From: Escallonia rubra
Lineage: Eukaryota; Streptophyta; Magnoliopsida; Escalloniales; Escalloniaceae
Assembly: GCA_033065855.1 (NCBI GenBank)
Contig: JAVXUO010002040.1
Location: 85,961-149,960 of the forward strand
Reading direction: 5' to 3'
Length of the DNA: 64,000 nucleotides
Shown: positions 34,236 through 45,847 of the stretch, one piece after another
Position numbering within the stretch: position 1 is the stretch's first letter
Layout: each line of letters begins with the position of its first letter
The notes under the pieces: model-generated
Told to the model about the DNA's origin: nothing
Databases searched by the model: none
The model's input: only the letters and a program-made list of their open reading frames with translations
Program-made: the position numbers and the translations under genes

Positions 34236-34856
34236 CCTAGGTTGGAAAATTACCAAAACCCGCTATACTTTAGGTAATTTTTTTTTTAAGTTTACCAAAA
34301 CATTTCTAATATTATGAAAAGACCCAAAACACTGTTTACGATAAATTAATGTTCTAGAAAAATAAAATGGGGTGTTCCATAAGACCGCTTCACTAATTAT
34401 CGCTAAAAGTTGCTAATGTAATATTAATGCTAACGATAGAGTACGAAAATTGTCGCTAAAGGTTTCTAAAAATATCGTTAGTGCTAATCGTCGCTGAAGA
34501 CCTCAATCAATATCACCTATAACTGTTGTTATTAAGTTATAACTTATGGTTTCTAAAAAAAATTGTCACTAAAGATCACAAAGATTAATGCTCACCAATT
34601 CGTCACTAAAAATCCAATAAATAATCATTTAGAATTTATTTTTCTTCATAAAACTAGCCTCAAATTTTGGGATGTTACATATATATAATTGTTAGACGGG
34701 CTGGATGGACTTGTAGAAATCTTTACCCATGTCCGGCCCATATTGTTGACGGGCTCAAAATTTTGAGCCCACGTCCACCTCAGTCACTATAAAAGTAAGT
34801 CTATGCCCATATTTCTACTGGCTGGCTCGGGTTGTCCGGCTCAAGTTGCACCCCTA
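34236..34856. mobile_element. MITE-like AT-rich stretch and truncated hAT end
   Basis: 34,236-34,680 is AT-rich with repeated 'tcgctaaa' words. At 34,690-34,856 the sequence carries GGGCT/GAGCC words and ends GCACCCCTA, an inverted form of the TAGGGGTGC terminus of hAT MITEs; the other end is missing. This stretch separates copy 1 from copy 2. Confidence 0.45.
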
Positions 34857-35955
34857 CACAGAATAATGATGTTAGACTTGTCTCTCAGAATTAGCTTAGG
34901 GATAGAAATAAAGTATGGACATACAACATTTTGTCATATGTGGGACAAGGAGTTATTGAAGAAAGGAAGAATGTAGCTCACCATTTATGTATATACACCT
35001 TTCATTTCTTCCTCACTATAAAGTATTATTGCCTTTACGTGTACGGAATTGAAAAAATTCTTTTGTGGCTGTAGAATGATATGAAAGGCAAGACTGTAGG
35101 TCATGAAATTATTAGTACAAACTATAATTTGGTTTTGGTACTTCTGCTCATTTTTTGTGACATACTGATATTTGAGTTTACTAAATTATCCAATGTATAT
35201 TTATCACTCCTTAACGTATAACAATCCACTAACTGCCGTTCAAATGTTTTAACGTCAGTTCAATTTTGGATCAAGTTGCGACCTTTTTTCGCAACGTTGG
35301 GGTTTCAAATCACCAAAATGAAGGATGAGAGTTTTATTCACTAAAAGTTGTAAAACCCAGGGGTTATTTGCAAGTTGCCCTATTTCGAGCTTGTGAGCAA
35401 TTGTGGATGAGTTGCAGGCTTGTTATTGGCTTTGCCATACCCAAGCTCAATTTCTAGGCATAAAACCAACCGGAGTCTGGTTCGACTTGCTTCGACTTAC
35501 CATTAGTCCTACTTGATGAGGAGGTTAAAATCTAATCTAATCCTTTTTGCTGTTGCACTTCATGATTAACTTAGAGTCAGCAAGATAGTACTGAGGATAA
35601 GTGGAGGCAAAAAGAAGATGGGGGCTGGGTGGCAAGCAGTGAGTACACAGACTGAGACCCATGGTTGCCTTTCTGTCACGTGATATGAACAGCATATTTG
35701 ACCTTTATTTGCCACACACACCCACACACACACTTTCTTTTGCATGGAGCGGCCCAACATCATCTAGTGCGCAAAATCAACTTTTCTAGATTTAGAAAAG
35801 ACTAGTGCTAATTAGTCCGGTTACACTTTACAACTTTAATACTTTATCCTATCTTCTTGTTTGTTTGGGAATAGGATCTGTTAACAGTATTCTGGGTGTG
35901 GGTGTGGGTGTGGGTGTGGGTGGATGGGTGCGCCCATGTTTGTGTGGTGCGTCAA
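34857..35955. repeat. Segmental duplication block A, copy 2
   Basis: Counterpart of 1,111-2,520. Around 35,955 it passes straight into block B at the position equal to about 3,030, so roughly 500 bp of copy 1 (including the LTR 3' end) is absent here. No gene is seen. Confidence 0.75.
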
Positions 35956-37260
35956 AGGAGCTAGCTCTCCTATTAAGAGACAACCAGCTTCTCCTAGTAC
36001 GAGTCAATGGATAAGGATAATCCTTATCAGATTACGGGAGAGCAGAGAGATCGGGTCAGAAGTCTGTTCCGGGTGACAAGTGGTATATGTGTATTTTTCC
36101 CATATCATTTGCAACCCCCCCGCCCACGTTCCACGTTCTGGGAAGAATATGGAAAGTAGCTAGCTCTGCCAAGGATACAAGTGGCTAACGTTAATGCCGG
36201 TTGAAAATGTTAGTTTGAACATCGGGATTCAGACCCTAGAAAAGGGCAAAATCCGCACCGGATGAGTTGAGTGCTAACTCACTACTTTTAAATGGAGCCA
36301 TATAGCACATTTACTCGGCTCCCAAATATTGAGGTGAAGTGAGCTGTCCTACTTGAAAAAGCCTGGTAAAGGGCAATTTGAAGGAGCTCTTTTGCTTGGC
36401 GGCCAAGCAGAGGGCCTGGGAAGCAGCTCTTGTGCCCAGTTGGTCGAGCAGAGAGTTTCATTTGAGGGTCTCGTCTGATCGGCAAGAACCCACAGAAGCT
36501 CGTCTGTTCGGCCGGCCGGGCAGAGAATTTAAGAGTCCAGCATAGCTCGTCTACTCAGCCAGTCGAGCAAAGATATAAGACTCTAACGAAGCTAGTCTGC
36601 TCGGCGTGACGAGCATAGAGCTTAGAGTCCAACAGAGCTTATCTGCTCATCGCGAGCTTAAGACTCACATGGAGCTCGTCTGATGCTTGGCATCACGAAC
36701 ACAGAGCTTAAGACTCCTATGGAGCTCATCTGCTCAGCGTGACAAGCTGAGAGCTTAGACTCCAATGGAGCTCATCTGTTCAGCATGACGAGCAAAGTGC
36801 TTAGAATCCAACGGAGCGCCACTGCTCAACGTGACAAGATAAGAGCTTAAGACTCCTACGGAGCTCGTATGCTCGGCTTGATGAGCAGAGAGCTTAGAGT
36901 TTAATGGAGCTCATCTATTCGGCCTAATAAGTAAAGCGCTAAGAGTGCAACAGAGCTCATCTGGTCGGCGTGCCGAGCAGAGCACTTAGAGTTATGGGAG
37001 CTCATTTGCTTGTGGAAGCGAGCAGAGAGCTGAGAGGCCAACGGAGCTCATCTGCTCACCGTTGGATGAATTAGTTCCCTGTATAAGAGGGTGAATCCTT
37101 CATTTTCGCTCATATCACTTGATTTCATAGCAAGAGGAGAGATTCTTTACTTGAGAGAAATTTGAGAGCTAGAAGGCTGTTCGAAGAGGAGTACCCGAGA
37201 ATTTGAAGAGAGACCGGAGTTCTTCAAACACCTAATACATCCCTTTTCTCTAAGTAAGGC
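35956..37260 (-). mobile_element. Tat-like LTR remnant, block B copy 2
   Basis: Matches 3,030-4,620 of the minus-strand LTR, but its U5 and TATA end are deleted. A shorter array of 46-bp dyad units runs from 36,300 to 37,060, and the stretch equal to about 4,085-4,410 of copy 1 is missing. Confidence 0.65.
36300..37060. repeat. 46-bp tandem array, copy 2
   Basis: Same unit family as 3,395-4,110, with diverged units and CTGCTCG...CGAGCAG dyads, for example around 36,598-36,620. Confidence 0.8.
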
Positions 37261-37309
37261 CTCGACCCTTTTCAAATTTTTTGAATCTTCTTTGTTTTGA
37301 TCCACAAAC

Positions 37310-37726
37310 ATGTCGTCCGGTAGTATTGAACATGTTTCCAATGCTAGTAATGATGCTAGAAGCACTAGAATAGAGGATAGAACCTTTGACCCCATGGTAC
37401 TAGACAAAGATTCCTCTAATACCTTATATTGAGCCCCGGGTGCCCTCCGAGAGGGCTAGTAGTCTCAAACCTTTCGACGCCCACACGCTTAGAAGCAAAG
37501 TAGCTACGATCTCAAGGTATTGAGAGAACGCTGCGAAATTCCTAAGTATGTTAAGCTGAGGTTACCGACTGAAGGAGAGGCGACCAATATGTGTATCATA
37601 GACCAAATAGTTGTGTATGTAGATATGTTTTACAACGGCTTTAGGATATTTATTCACCCATTCTTTGCCAGACTACTCAATAGGTACGACTTGGCGTCTG
37701 GTCAGTTGTCTCTCACAGTGAAATGA
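37310..37726 (+). pseudogene. Retroelement extra ORF with Transposase_28-like segment, copy 2
   Basis: The better preserved copy of 4,670-5,065. A 40-residue piece starts at ATG 37,310 (MSSGSIEHVSNAS) and ends at TGA 37,430-37,432. After about 85 bp a second piece (37,520-37,726) reads CEIPKYVKLRLPTEGEA and then HPFFARLLNRYDLASGQLS. The second piece begins in phase with an SSYDLKVLRER stretch just upstream. Antisense to the LTR. The break between pieces could be an unspliced intron or decay. Confidence 0.5.
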
Positions 37727-37944
37727 CTGTCTCATTGAATTGTACGCTTGGAAACTGGTGCCATCCCTCGGGCGGGGGTAATAATCTTATCATAGGCCCT
37801 GCTTCGAGTCACGGGACCAGTAAAGTGTTGCTGCTAAGGCTTCTCGTGGTGGCACTTTTCACAACTTCCCCCCTGACTTGAGCCTGTTGCACTTTCTGTG
37901 GTGCCATTGATGTGTCTGAGGTTATTTATGAATCGTCTACATAG

Positions 37945-38712
37945 AAAGATATGAGGGCAGAATCCGCTTGATTAAATGTAAATCCTCTTATTCGATCTCC
38001 GATTTGATCACAATCCAATGGCTGAAACAACTTGATCGTGAAATGTGAATTTTTTCTTCTTCGATCTTTGGGGTTGAAAAATCGTCGAAATGATGCTTGA
38101 TCGAGGACTTCATGGTTTTATTCCGAACAAGTGTGGCGATCCTTGACTTGTAAAATCGCTGATGTTGAAGATGAGAGTTCCTCTTCAATTAAGATCAAGA
38201 GGAAATTAGTCCTCGTTTGAAGTGCTCGATTGAATAACGGCAGTATGTTAGTACGTGTTGTTCTTTAAATGAAGCATAAGGTGTGAGACAATACCATGTG
38301 TATTTCTTCTTTACCCCCTAGGTCTATATTTATAAGCAAAGCAGTGAGCTCAATTTTGAAAGACTCATGTGGGCTTTAACTTTTTTAATTGAAGAGACTT
38401 TTTTTCCCTTGTAATCTTGAAATGGTTCTTGATCAAAATTTGACTTGATTCTAACATGTGACATAACTGACCCATAGTAATGGATCAGGCCTAGGTTGGT
38501 AGATCATTAAATTAGGCTTGGTCCAAATCACAGAACTTGAATCCGCTTTTGTCATGATGTTAAATATTTGACCGGTAACAAGATCTTATATTATTGAATG
38601 GTACAAATTTCAGTGTCTGCAAAGACATAGAGGGCTTTGATGACAATTACTATTGCACGTCTCGATCTGAAGGACAAATTCAGACAATGAATCAGATGCA
38701 TCTCATAGCTAC
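37945..38712. repeat. Segmental duplication block C, copy 2
   Basis: Matches 7,816-8,544 and 9,422-9,469. It holds the empty sites for the solo LTR (AAAGA, 37,945-37,949) and for the hAT MITE (ATCTGAAG, 38,665-38,672). The last part is presumably the 3' UTR of the BAHD gene. Frames in it, such as 37,988-38,188 on minus, are not conserved in copy 1. Confidence 0.75.
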
Positions 38713-40080
38713 TCATGCAGCGATGCTTGGGTTCAACAAGGCGAAGGAGCGGAACTCTGGATCGTGTTCCAGGATAGACATTTCATGCTCATCCAAGGTG
38801 ATCCATGCTTCAATCTCTTCACCGGCTATTCCATTTTCAATCAAGGTAACAAGGTTGGCGACCAAGCAGTCATACTGGCTCCCAGCATGACTAACCCATG
38901 TCGGCTTTCCCCATCCAAAGTCTACTTGGTTAAAACCAAACCCGCACCAGCTACTCAATACATTCACAGTGTTGTCTGAACCCCCACCTCTGTTTCCTCT
39001 CCACTGCATTTCTTTAAATTCCTCCCTAAGCTTGGATACCGCTGCAAACCTGGTTTCACCTTGAAGACTCTTTGTGTGGTCATGGTTTACTTTCGCCACC
39101 GCTGCTCTTATCAAACACACCAGATGGCCCAGCTCATCTTTCTCTCCGGGTGTGGTGGATGCCATTGCCAGCCAGGCCATGTTCCCGATGCAATTTGGCG
39201 ACAAAGGCGGAACTATTCGCGGCCGCATGTCTACTGCCAAAGTCATAACTGACGGGGATTTTGGGTTTTTGGAGGCAGCCATGGTGCACTTCCATATGAA
39301 GCCGGACACAACCATAACACGGGAAGGGTTAGACAAGAGTTCGCTCGTCACTTCGGCTTTTAGGCTGGATATTGCAGCGGCATCAAACACAAATCTCTTG
39401 CGGACAGCTTTCACTGCCTTTTTCGGCAAATCTTCATCCTTAAGGAGAAACTGGTCACCGCTTGGTACTTCTTTTGAAGGAGTAAAGAGTTGTGATGCTG
39501 CTTCAAAGTCAACATCGGATGATACTAGTGCTGATTTATCATCCTCATCACGAGCAATGGCAGCCCAGCACTTGAGGAAAGCCGCCATGCTGGCTGCATC
39601 GATCACCTTGTGGAGGAAGGACACACCGATGGCAATTCCGCTACCAGATGCAAAGATGTTAAGCTGGACAGCAATGTGAACCTTGGCACTGTCCGGCTCG
39701 TTGCTATATAGTGGGCACGGAAGAAACTTTTCCAGCAAGTCAGTCCTCGGTTTTTTGAGGAACTCGGAAAAGTTACAGCTGACGTTCGCTTGGCGAAACG
39801 GGATTCCCTCGTTGTTACAGTCGATGGAGAAGCGATCCTGCATCCTTCCAGCGAGTGGGAAGAAGTGAGAAAGGGTTTTTGAGAGAGAAACCTTGAGTCG
39901 AGCCGCGACGTGTTTGATTTTCTCTGGATGGACATCAGCATTCATGGGGTAGTAGAGTATATTTGGGATGTAAATGGGTGGGGAAAGCTGGTCCAAGAGA
40001 GAGAGTCTCAAGGTTGTAAGATGAGAAAGTTTGGACGAAGATGGTCTGATGGTTTCTTCTGAAATGATTTCAACTTCCAT
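38713..40080 (-). CDS. BAHD acyltransferase, intact
   Basis: Single-exon frame of 455 residues, normal for the family. BAHD enzymes move an acyl group from acyl-CoA to an alcohol or amine in the cytosol. The catalytic HXXXD motif (HKVID, His 157) is at 39,598-39,612 and the structural DFGWG motif (Asp 387) at 38,908-38,922, both unaltered. The start MEVEIISEETIRPSS and the following LSLLDQLSPP resemble the vinorine-synthase-like clade, so I use that Met; in-frame Mets at 40,092 and 40,119 are possible. Stop TGA at 38,713-38,715. The substrate cannot be read from sequence. It lies 1.5 kb from cyclase exons, hinting at triterpenoid acylation, and has a broken paralogue at 9,470-9,983. Confidence 0.92.
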   Translation of the reverse strand: MEVEIISEETIRPSSSKLSHLTTLRLSLLDQLSPPIYIPNILYYPMNADVHPEKIKHVAARLKVSLSKTLSHFFPLAGRMQDRFSIDCNNEGIPFRQANVSCNFSEFLKKPRTDLLEKFLPCPLYSNEPDSAKVHIAVQLNIFASGSGIAIGVSFLHKVIDAASMAAFLKCWAAIARDEDDKSALVSSDVDFEAASQLFTPSKEVPSGDQFLLKDEDLPKKAVKAVRKRFVFDAAAISSLKAEVTSELLSNPSRVMVVSGFIWKCTMAASKNPKSPSVMTLAVDMRPRIVPPLSPNCIGNMAWLAMASTTPGEKDELGHLVCLIRAAVAKVNHDHTKSLQGETRFAAVSKLREEFKEMQWRGNRGGGSDNTVNVLSSWCGFGFNQVDFGWGKPTWVSHAGSQYDCLVANLVTLIENGIAGEEIEAWITLDEHEMSILEHDPEFRSFALLNPSIAA

Positions 40081-40172
40081 ATGGAGTTCCATTTGGCCAA
40101 AAGAGAAGCGGAAATCCACGTTTTGAGAAGTTGTGAGTTAGCTTCGGAATGCAATTCTCCGTTCTCTTCACC

Positions 40173-40790
40173 AAATACCTGCACATTTTTATCCATTTTT
40201 ACTATTCTCGACAACAAAATAAAAATAGAGCAAAATTTGACTGATACCTGGTTGTACGAATCTTCTTCCAATCTCATATATAATAACAATTAATAGTCGC
40301 TAAATGTTCTTAGTGATTTTTTTGCTAACACGTACAGTATCAATTTTTAACATCACTAAATAAAAGCCACTAAAAATATTTAACGACTCATTGATTGTCG
40401 CTAGCTATATGGAGGGTAGGAGGAAGACTTGTTCAACCAGAGTAGTAACCAAAAAAATTTCAATATAAAATTTCCCCATCCATTCCAAAATAAATGTCAA
40501 TTTTTTTGCGTCTTATAATGATTGTCACGAATGTTTAACTGATGCACATTAATCTCCTCTTGTTTCTTTTGCCTCTTATTCAAAGTGGTCCTAGGGTTTC
40601 TGTATTTCATTTCCTAAATGGTTCAGGTCCAATGCTGTTAGCTCAAATGCATTTGGAAATGATAAATGCAATGGTCTTTGGTAATCGGTAGAACCCGTCT
40701 GGGTCAAAAATAATCCGTTGACGTAGATTTCCAAAAATTGAATCTCAAGCATTCTCGAGGAAAGATCTCTAGTTATGACTCGCTCATACT
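40173..40790. repeat. Segmental duplication block E, copy 2 (BAHD upstream region)
   Basis: Counterpart of 15,068-15,712. Includes the empty Copia site AAATA (40,173-40,177) and a MITE-like stretch near 40,290-40,400. It ends abruptly at about 40,790, where LINE 3' sequence follows. Confidence 0.7.
40276..40285 (-). promoter_or_regulatory. TATA-like box of the BAHD gene
   Basis: The minus strand reads TTATATATG about 195 bp upstream of the chosen start codon, in an AT-rich zone. This allows a 5' UTR of roughly 160 bp. In copy 1 the equivalent site (about 15,175) is separated from the coding part by the Copia element. Confidence 0.4.
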
Positions 40791-40794
40791 AAAT

Positions 40795-41003
40795 TGAATG
40801 CGCCTGGGCTTGGCATCGGTTTAGTGCTTTTTACTGATTGCTGGTTACTGATTGATAGCTCTTCCCTGGCTGCATTCTCTTCATTACTTACATGTTTTCC
40901 TCCTTCCTCATTCTGATTTACTATCACAGATGATGGCTCGAAGACTACATGACATCTGCTGTAGTTCTGGTCTTTTGTTAGTTTTGCTTGATAGCTGCAA
41001 GAC
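40795..41003 (+). mobile_element. LINE 3' remnant, block F copy 2
   Basis: Matches about 19,440-19,690 of the LINE in copy 1 (shared 'ggctgcattctcttcattac' and 'gatttactatcacagatgat'). It is flanked by breaks joining it to block E on the left and block G on the right, so most of the LINE and everything up to the position of 21,766 is gone from copy 2. Confidence 0.7.
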
Positions 41004-41554
41004 ACCCACTCACCAGCGACAGGTGACGGCGAGTGGAAGCCAACTCAGAACTGGAACGAGCGGAGGCGCTGACTGCCGAGGAGGTCGTCTTCAGATCTGG
41101 AACCGTCAACAGATTTAGAAGAAGCAGTGACCGGCGAGTGGCAACAACGAGGTGAGGACTCCACCGGCCAACAACGAAGCCCTCTTCTGGCGACCACCGA
41201 TCAATGATCCGTGACAGGTCAATTAGTCAACTGCCTTCATCATTTTCAGATCTAGGTACGAATTTTCATATTTATCATTTGCTTTCCCAATTGCTTTCCT
41301 AATTTGATTTTCATACATAGATGGATTTGATTCCCTGATTACATGTTGATTGAGATGCTATATTGACAATTCAAAAAAGCTTTGTTGATTATTAGGTTTA
41401 ATGGACTAGAAATTCAGAAAACCTTTGTTGATTCTTGTCGGCCGGCAGTGGGTTTCCCACTATGTAATCTAATGTTATGTTTGTTCATGAGAGAAATGGA
41501 GTTTGCTTTATTTTATTGATTAACTTGCAAAGAGATTATGAAATGATAAATCGC
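41004..41554. repeat. Segmental duplication block G, copy 2
   Basis: Matches 21,766-22,320. A GC-rich opening (gtgacaggtgacggcgagtg-like words) is followed by AT-rich, intron-like sequence. The hAT-type left terminus of copy 1 is not present. Confidence 0.7.
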
Positions 41555-42557
41555 TACAATGGATCTCAATTGTGGGATGCTGCTTTTGCGGTTCAAGCAA
41601 TACTAACAACCAACATCATTGATGAATACGGTTCAATGCTTAGAAAGGCAAATGATTTCATCAAAAGCACAGAGATAACTTTCACAAACTTACCGGTCAC
41701 CAAAATTAATTAGTCGTTAACGTAAAACAAGAAATCAACAACATTTCACGTCCATTTATCCTTAAAGTTTGATTGGTTAATGACAGAGTAGAATAAGTTA
41801 TGATATGTTATTTTTTTCCTTCAAAATGAAGGTGACAGAAGACAGTTCAAGTAATCCGAGTTCATGGTATGGCCACATTTCAAAGGGTGGTTGGGGCTTC
41901 TCTACGCTTGATCAAGGTTGGCAAGTTACAGATACCACTGCAGAAGGTTTTAAGGTAGAAAATTCCTCTAATGTTCTTGTGGTTCTTAATATCACATGCT
42001 ACTTTGTTGTGCAACACATTATGTTTGGTTCCTTATGTTTTATTCTGTCAAAATGAATTGTATAGTGTTTGTTGTTCGAAATACATATGGTAAAGGATGT
42101 CACTTCAAAAAAAGACTACACAGAAGGTTGTACATTTCTAATTTAGGTGCTACAAGAACGCACCAACTAAGACTGCCAAGGGTAGCTACACTATATGGAA
42201 ACAGGTATATGTATTTTTCGCACTATTTGCACAAAAAGGAACATGGACTTTATGATCCATATTGCATGTGAAGTCCAAGTGAGATATTGAAAACTAACAC
42301 CACTTGGTTCATACATTACTTCTAATTTCATCATCGATATTTTAGATTAATTTGTAATCATCATTATCATCGCTTCTAGCCTTTTAAGTTCTTCTGCTTG
42401 TACTACTGGATTGCATGCTTTCACTGACAAATAAATACAATCTTCAAATCATATGCAGGCAGTACTCTTGGTATTCCAGATGCCATCTGACAAAGTTGGT
42501 GAAGCTATGGTAGCAGAAAAGTGTTATGATACAGTTAACCTAATGTTATTTCTTCAG
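41555..42557 (+). pseudogene. Oxidosqualene cyclase gene fragment, three colinear exons
   Basis: Exon 1 (41,555-41,672) has [16 protein letters not shown]; exon 2 (41,832-41,954, phase 0) has WYGHISKGGWGF and DQGWQVTDTTAEGFK, including a QW motif; exon 3 (42,459-42,557, phase 0) has LLVFQMPSDKVGEA and YDTVNLMLFLQ. Exons 2 and 3 keep AG acceptors and GT donors. Exon 1 lost its acceptor through an 18-bp deletion relative to copy 1 and lacks a GT donor. Cyclases of this family are about 760 residues, and only about 110 are present; no upstream or downstream exons follow. This is a dead fragment of a triterpene or sterol cyclase gene. Confidence 0.88.
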
Positions 42558-43089
42558 GTATTAGTGGCTGTGGGATTAAGTTTTTTACTGGCAAAGGAAA
42601 GGTATACATGTTTATTTTAGGGAGAGATTGAAGAGTATGTCAAGATGGGGATGATTTCAGTTATTAGGAAGTGGATGCTTATCACCATCAAAAGCCTCAG
42701 TAACTAAAGAAAGATAATGCAGAATTTTCTTCTTCTTCTGATTTCCTCTTTCTGTACATAAATTGTAAAAGCTTAAAAACATTGTCTCCACAAACTCTAA
42801 TGATCTTCCCCATGCTTACTTTTAGAGAAATGTGTGTCTAGGAGAACAATGTCAGAATTTAGTCACAATTTGATGTTCATTAATTCCACTTTCAAACACA
42901 AACTTATGAGCCCCTACTTATAGAAGACTTTGGCTAACGCGCTGCGATTTAGCATTTATAAAGAGCATTTTTATAGTGGTGCACTAAATATATGTTATTC
43001 TCATACATGGACATGTATGAAAAAGAATTCATCTGGGCTTTAAATTGTAACTACATTTTTGAGCTCGCATAAGTAAACAATAAACATAG

Positions 43090-43217
43090 CAACTGAAGAT
43101 CCTTAACACGCCTGAACGGGGTGGGGGTGGTTCTGAATACGTGCTTAAAATTAACAGTCGATTGAAAGTCAAACAACAAAGTGCACCCCGATAGAGTGAA
43201 ATTCTAATTCCGCCACT
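43090..43217. mobile_element. hAT-type right terminus
   Basis: Reads inward in reverse as TAGTGGCGGAATTAGAATTT with a GGGGTGCAC stretch 35 bp inside, the pattern of plant hAT ends (CAGTGGCGGA...). The matching left terminus is at 21,595 in copy 1, suggesting one element spanning the cyclase fragment before duplication. Confidence 0.45.
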
Positions 43218-44364
43218 AGAGGGAACAAAGAATTCCAAACGATTGCTTAAAAGTTGAAGTCAAGGTTTCACGGGCAAATCCAAATGTTTTTATAAAAATT
43301 TATAAAACCAGAGTTCAAAGCAATTTCGCGAAACAGATAAGATTAAAACATATGAATTTAGAATGATGAGTAGGGTTCGGATAGAAAAATTTTACCTCGA
43401 TCCAAGTTAAGTGATACTACACAACCTCGATCTTAAGTCCTCTTAATCCACCTAGATTGGCAATTTATTTATTCGAAAACAATCTATACTATTACGCTAT
43501 AAACCTAATATCAGCTACCCACAACGTGCTCACTCCTCAACTCGGAATCACGCAACCCAAAGCGAGTCCCGTACACAACCAACTGTACCCAGCTAATCGA
43601 AAACCCTATACATTCCTTAATGCATAACGATACCCCAAATTTATAATAAATAATTTTACAACTTAAAATATAATAAAAGTCAAAATGTGAATTTTCTAAA
43701 TTTTTTAATATTTTGAAATTAAAATAATTTCTTTAAATACAAGAGAAGCCCAAAAATAGCTATTAATATTTCTAGAACAAAAAAAATCCCATAATTTTCA
43801 TAAGAGCATTAAAATATGTAATAAAAATATAAAAACTTAGATCAGGCCAAAAAAAATTAAAACTATTTTTAAATAATTCATTTTGTCCAAATAAATGCGG
43901 CATGGAAATCATATCAAATTAGCTTTAAAAATACTGAAATTTTAACAAAAATATCTTAGAATCATATAAAATGTACACAAAAATTTTCAGAATTATATAA
44001 TCATTTTATATATTTCAAACAAATTTTAGAAATTTCAAACATTCACAAAATATAAAAAATATTAAACCATTTCAGAAAATTCTGAAAATTTCTCAGAAAT
44101 TCTAAAATTAAAATAACTTTGCAACTGTAAAAATAATTGGCCGAAACAGTGTCCGGAGGCCACCCCACATGCGGCACACGGGGGGTTACTGTTCACAATC
44201 TTCTTCAGCGTGAACAGTATTCCTAACAGCAACACTAATTTTCGATTTTCTCCATTTTTGCTTCATTTTTTTTCTCGTTTTTCTTACTCTAATCCTTTCC
44301 TCTAACACCCTAATACATTTCTATAACATCAATATAAGATCCACGATCAAATTTGTGGGGTTTT
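43218..44364. other. AT-rich stretch, no gene seen
   Basis: Very AT-rich, becoming mixed near 44,140-44,350. No frame of interest on either strand. The segment 44,140-44,350, read in reverse, has an LTR-like look (AACAGTA words on both sides of a GC-rich patch), but no terminal repeats were found. Confidence 0.4.
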
Positions 44365-44705
44365 AAGCGAAGAAAAACGTGTGTATATATGTGTGTGTGT
44401 GTGTGTGTGTATAAAAGTTTATATATACACATAGACGCTGAATGGAAAGGTTTTAGGGGTGATTACCTTATGAAATCCTCCTCCTCTGAAACACAATCTT
44501 CGATCCGCCAATTCTACCTTCAATCCAATCTCTCCCTTCTCTCTCTTTCTTCCACACTTTCTCTCTCTACTCTCTGTCTCTACGCTCTATCTTTTCTCTC
44601 TGTTTGTATCTCTCTCTACTCTCTCTCTACGCTCTATCTTTTCTCTCTCTTTGTATTTCAAAAGATGAGAAAAATAGGGACGGCTGCTCCCATGATTATG
44701 ACAGG
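44365..44705. repeat. Segmental duplication block H, copy 2
   Basis: Matches 33,952-34,235, with a GT microsatellite (about 44,390-44,411) and a longer CT-rich stretch. It passes within 20 bp into block A copy 3, which shows the tandem arrangement directly. Confidence 0.7.
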
Positions 44706-44724
44706 CAAGAAAAATAGGGACAGC

Positions 44725-45847
44725 GGGAATTGAAAATTTTCTTTTGTCGCATATGAAAGGCAAGAAATTAATTGTAGGTCATGAAACTATTAGTACAATG
44801 AAACTATAATTTGGTTTTGGTACTTCTACTCATTTTTTTTGTGACATACTGATATTTGAGTTTACTAAATTATCCGGTGTATATTTATCGCTCCTTAATG
44901 TATAACCATTCACTAATTTCCGTTCAGATGTTTTAACGTCAGTTCAATTTTGGATCCAGCTGTTGCAACTTTTTTTTGGCAATGTTGCGGTTTCAAATCA
45001 CCAAAATGAAGGATTAGATCGAGTTTATTCGCTAAAAGTTGTAAACCCCAAGGGTTATTTGCAAGTTACCCTATTTCGAGCTTGTGAGCAATTGGGGATG
45101 AGTTGCAGGCTTGTTATAGGCTTTGCCATACCCAATTAAGCTCAATTTCTAGGCATAAAACCAATCGGAGTCTGGTTCGACTTGCTTCGAGTTACCTGTT
45201 GCCCTGCTTGATGAGGAGGTTAAGATCTAATCTAATCTAATCCTTTTTGCTGTTGCACTTCATGATTAGCTTAGAGTCAACGAGACAGTACTGACTGAGA
45301 ATAAGTAGAGGCAAAAAGAAGATGGGGACTGGGTGGGTGGCAAGCAGTGAGTACACCAACTGAGACCCCATGGTTGCCTTTCTGTCACGTGATATGAACA
45401 GCATATTTGACCTTTATTTGCCATCCACACCCACATCATCTGGTGCGCAAAATCAACTTTTCTAGATTTAGAAAAGACTAGTTCTAATTAGTCCGGTTAC
45501 ACTTTACGACTTTAATAGGAACTGTAACAGTATTATTTTCTCTCTCTCTCTCTCTCTCTCTCCGCGCTCGCGCATTTATGTGGTGCGACAAAGGACTACC
45601 CCTTGGAACTTAAAATCGGTACCAAAAGGATAACGGAGTAATTTTCCCGTCATACGGAGTTTTGAAAACCATATTCTCACAAGTTTTACATCGAGTAAGA
45701 GTGAAACTTATTTACGAACATGTGTGAATGGGTATTGGTTTAATATATGCAATTCTAATTTACACCCACGTTCATTACATTATATATGTGATGGAAGGTA
45801 AACACTTACGGCGCGGGTTGGCACTGATCGTTATTTGTGTGAGGTGT
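44725..45847. repeat. Segmental duplication block A, copy 3
   Basis: Counterpart of 1,245-2,812 and 34,970-35,955, including the CT tract and the stretch up to GAGGTGTTGTGGAC, present in copy 1 at the LTR border. No gene is seen. Confidence 0.75.
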
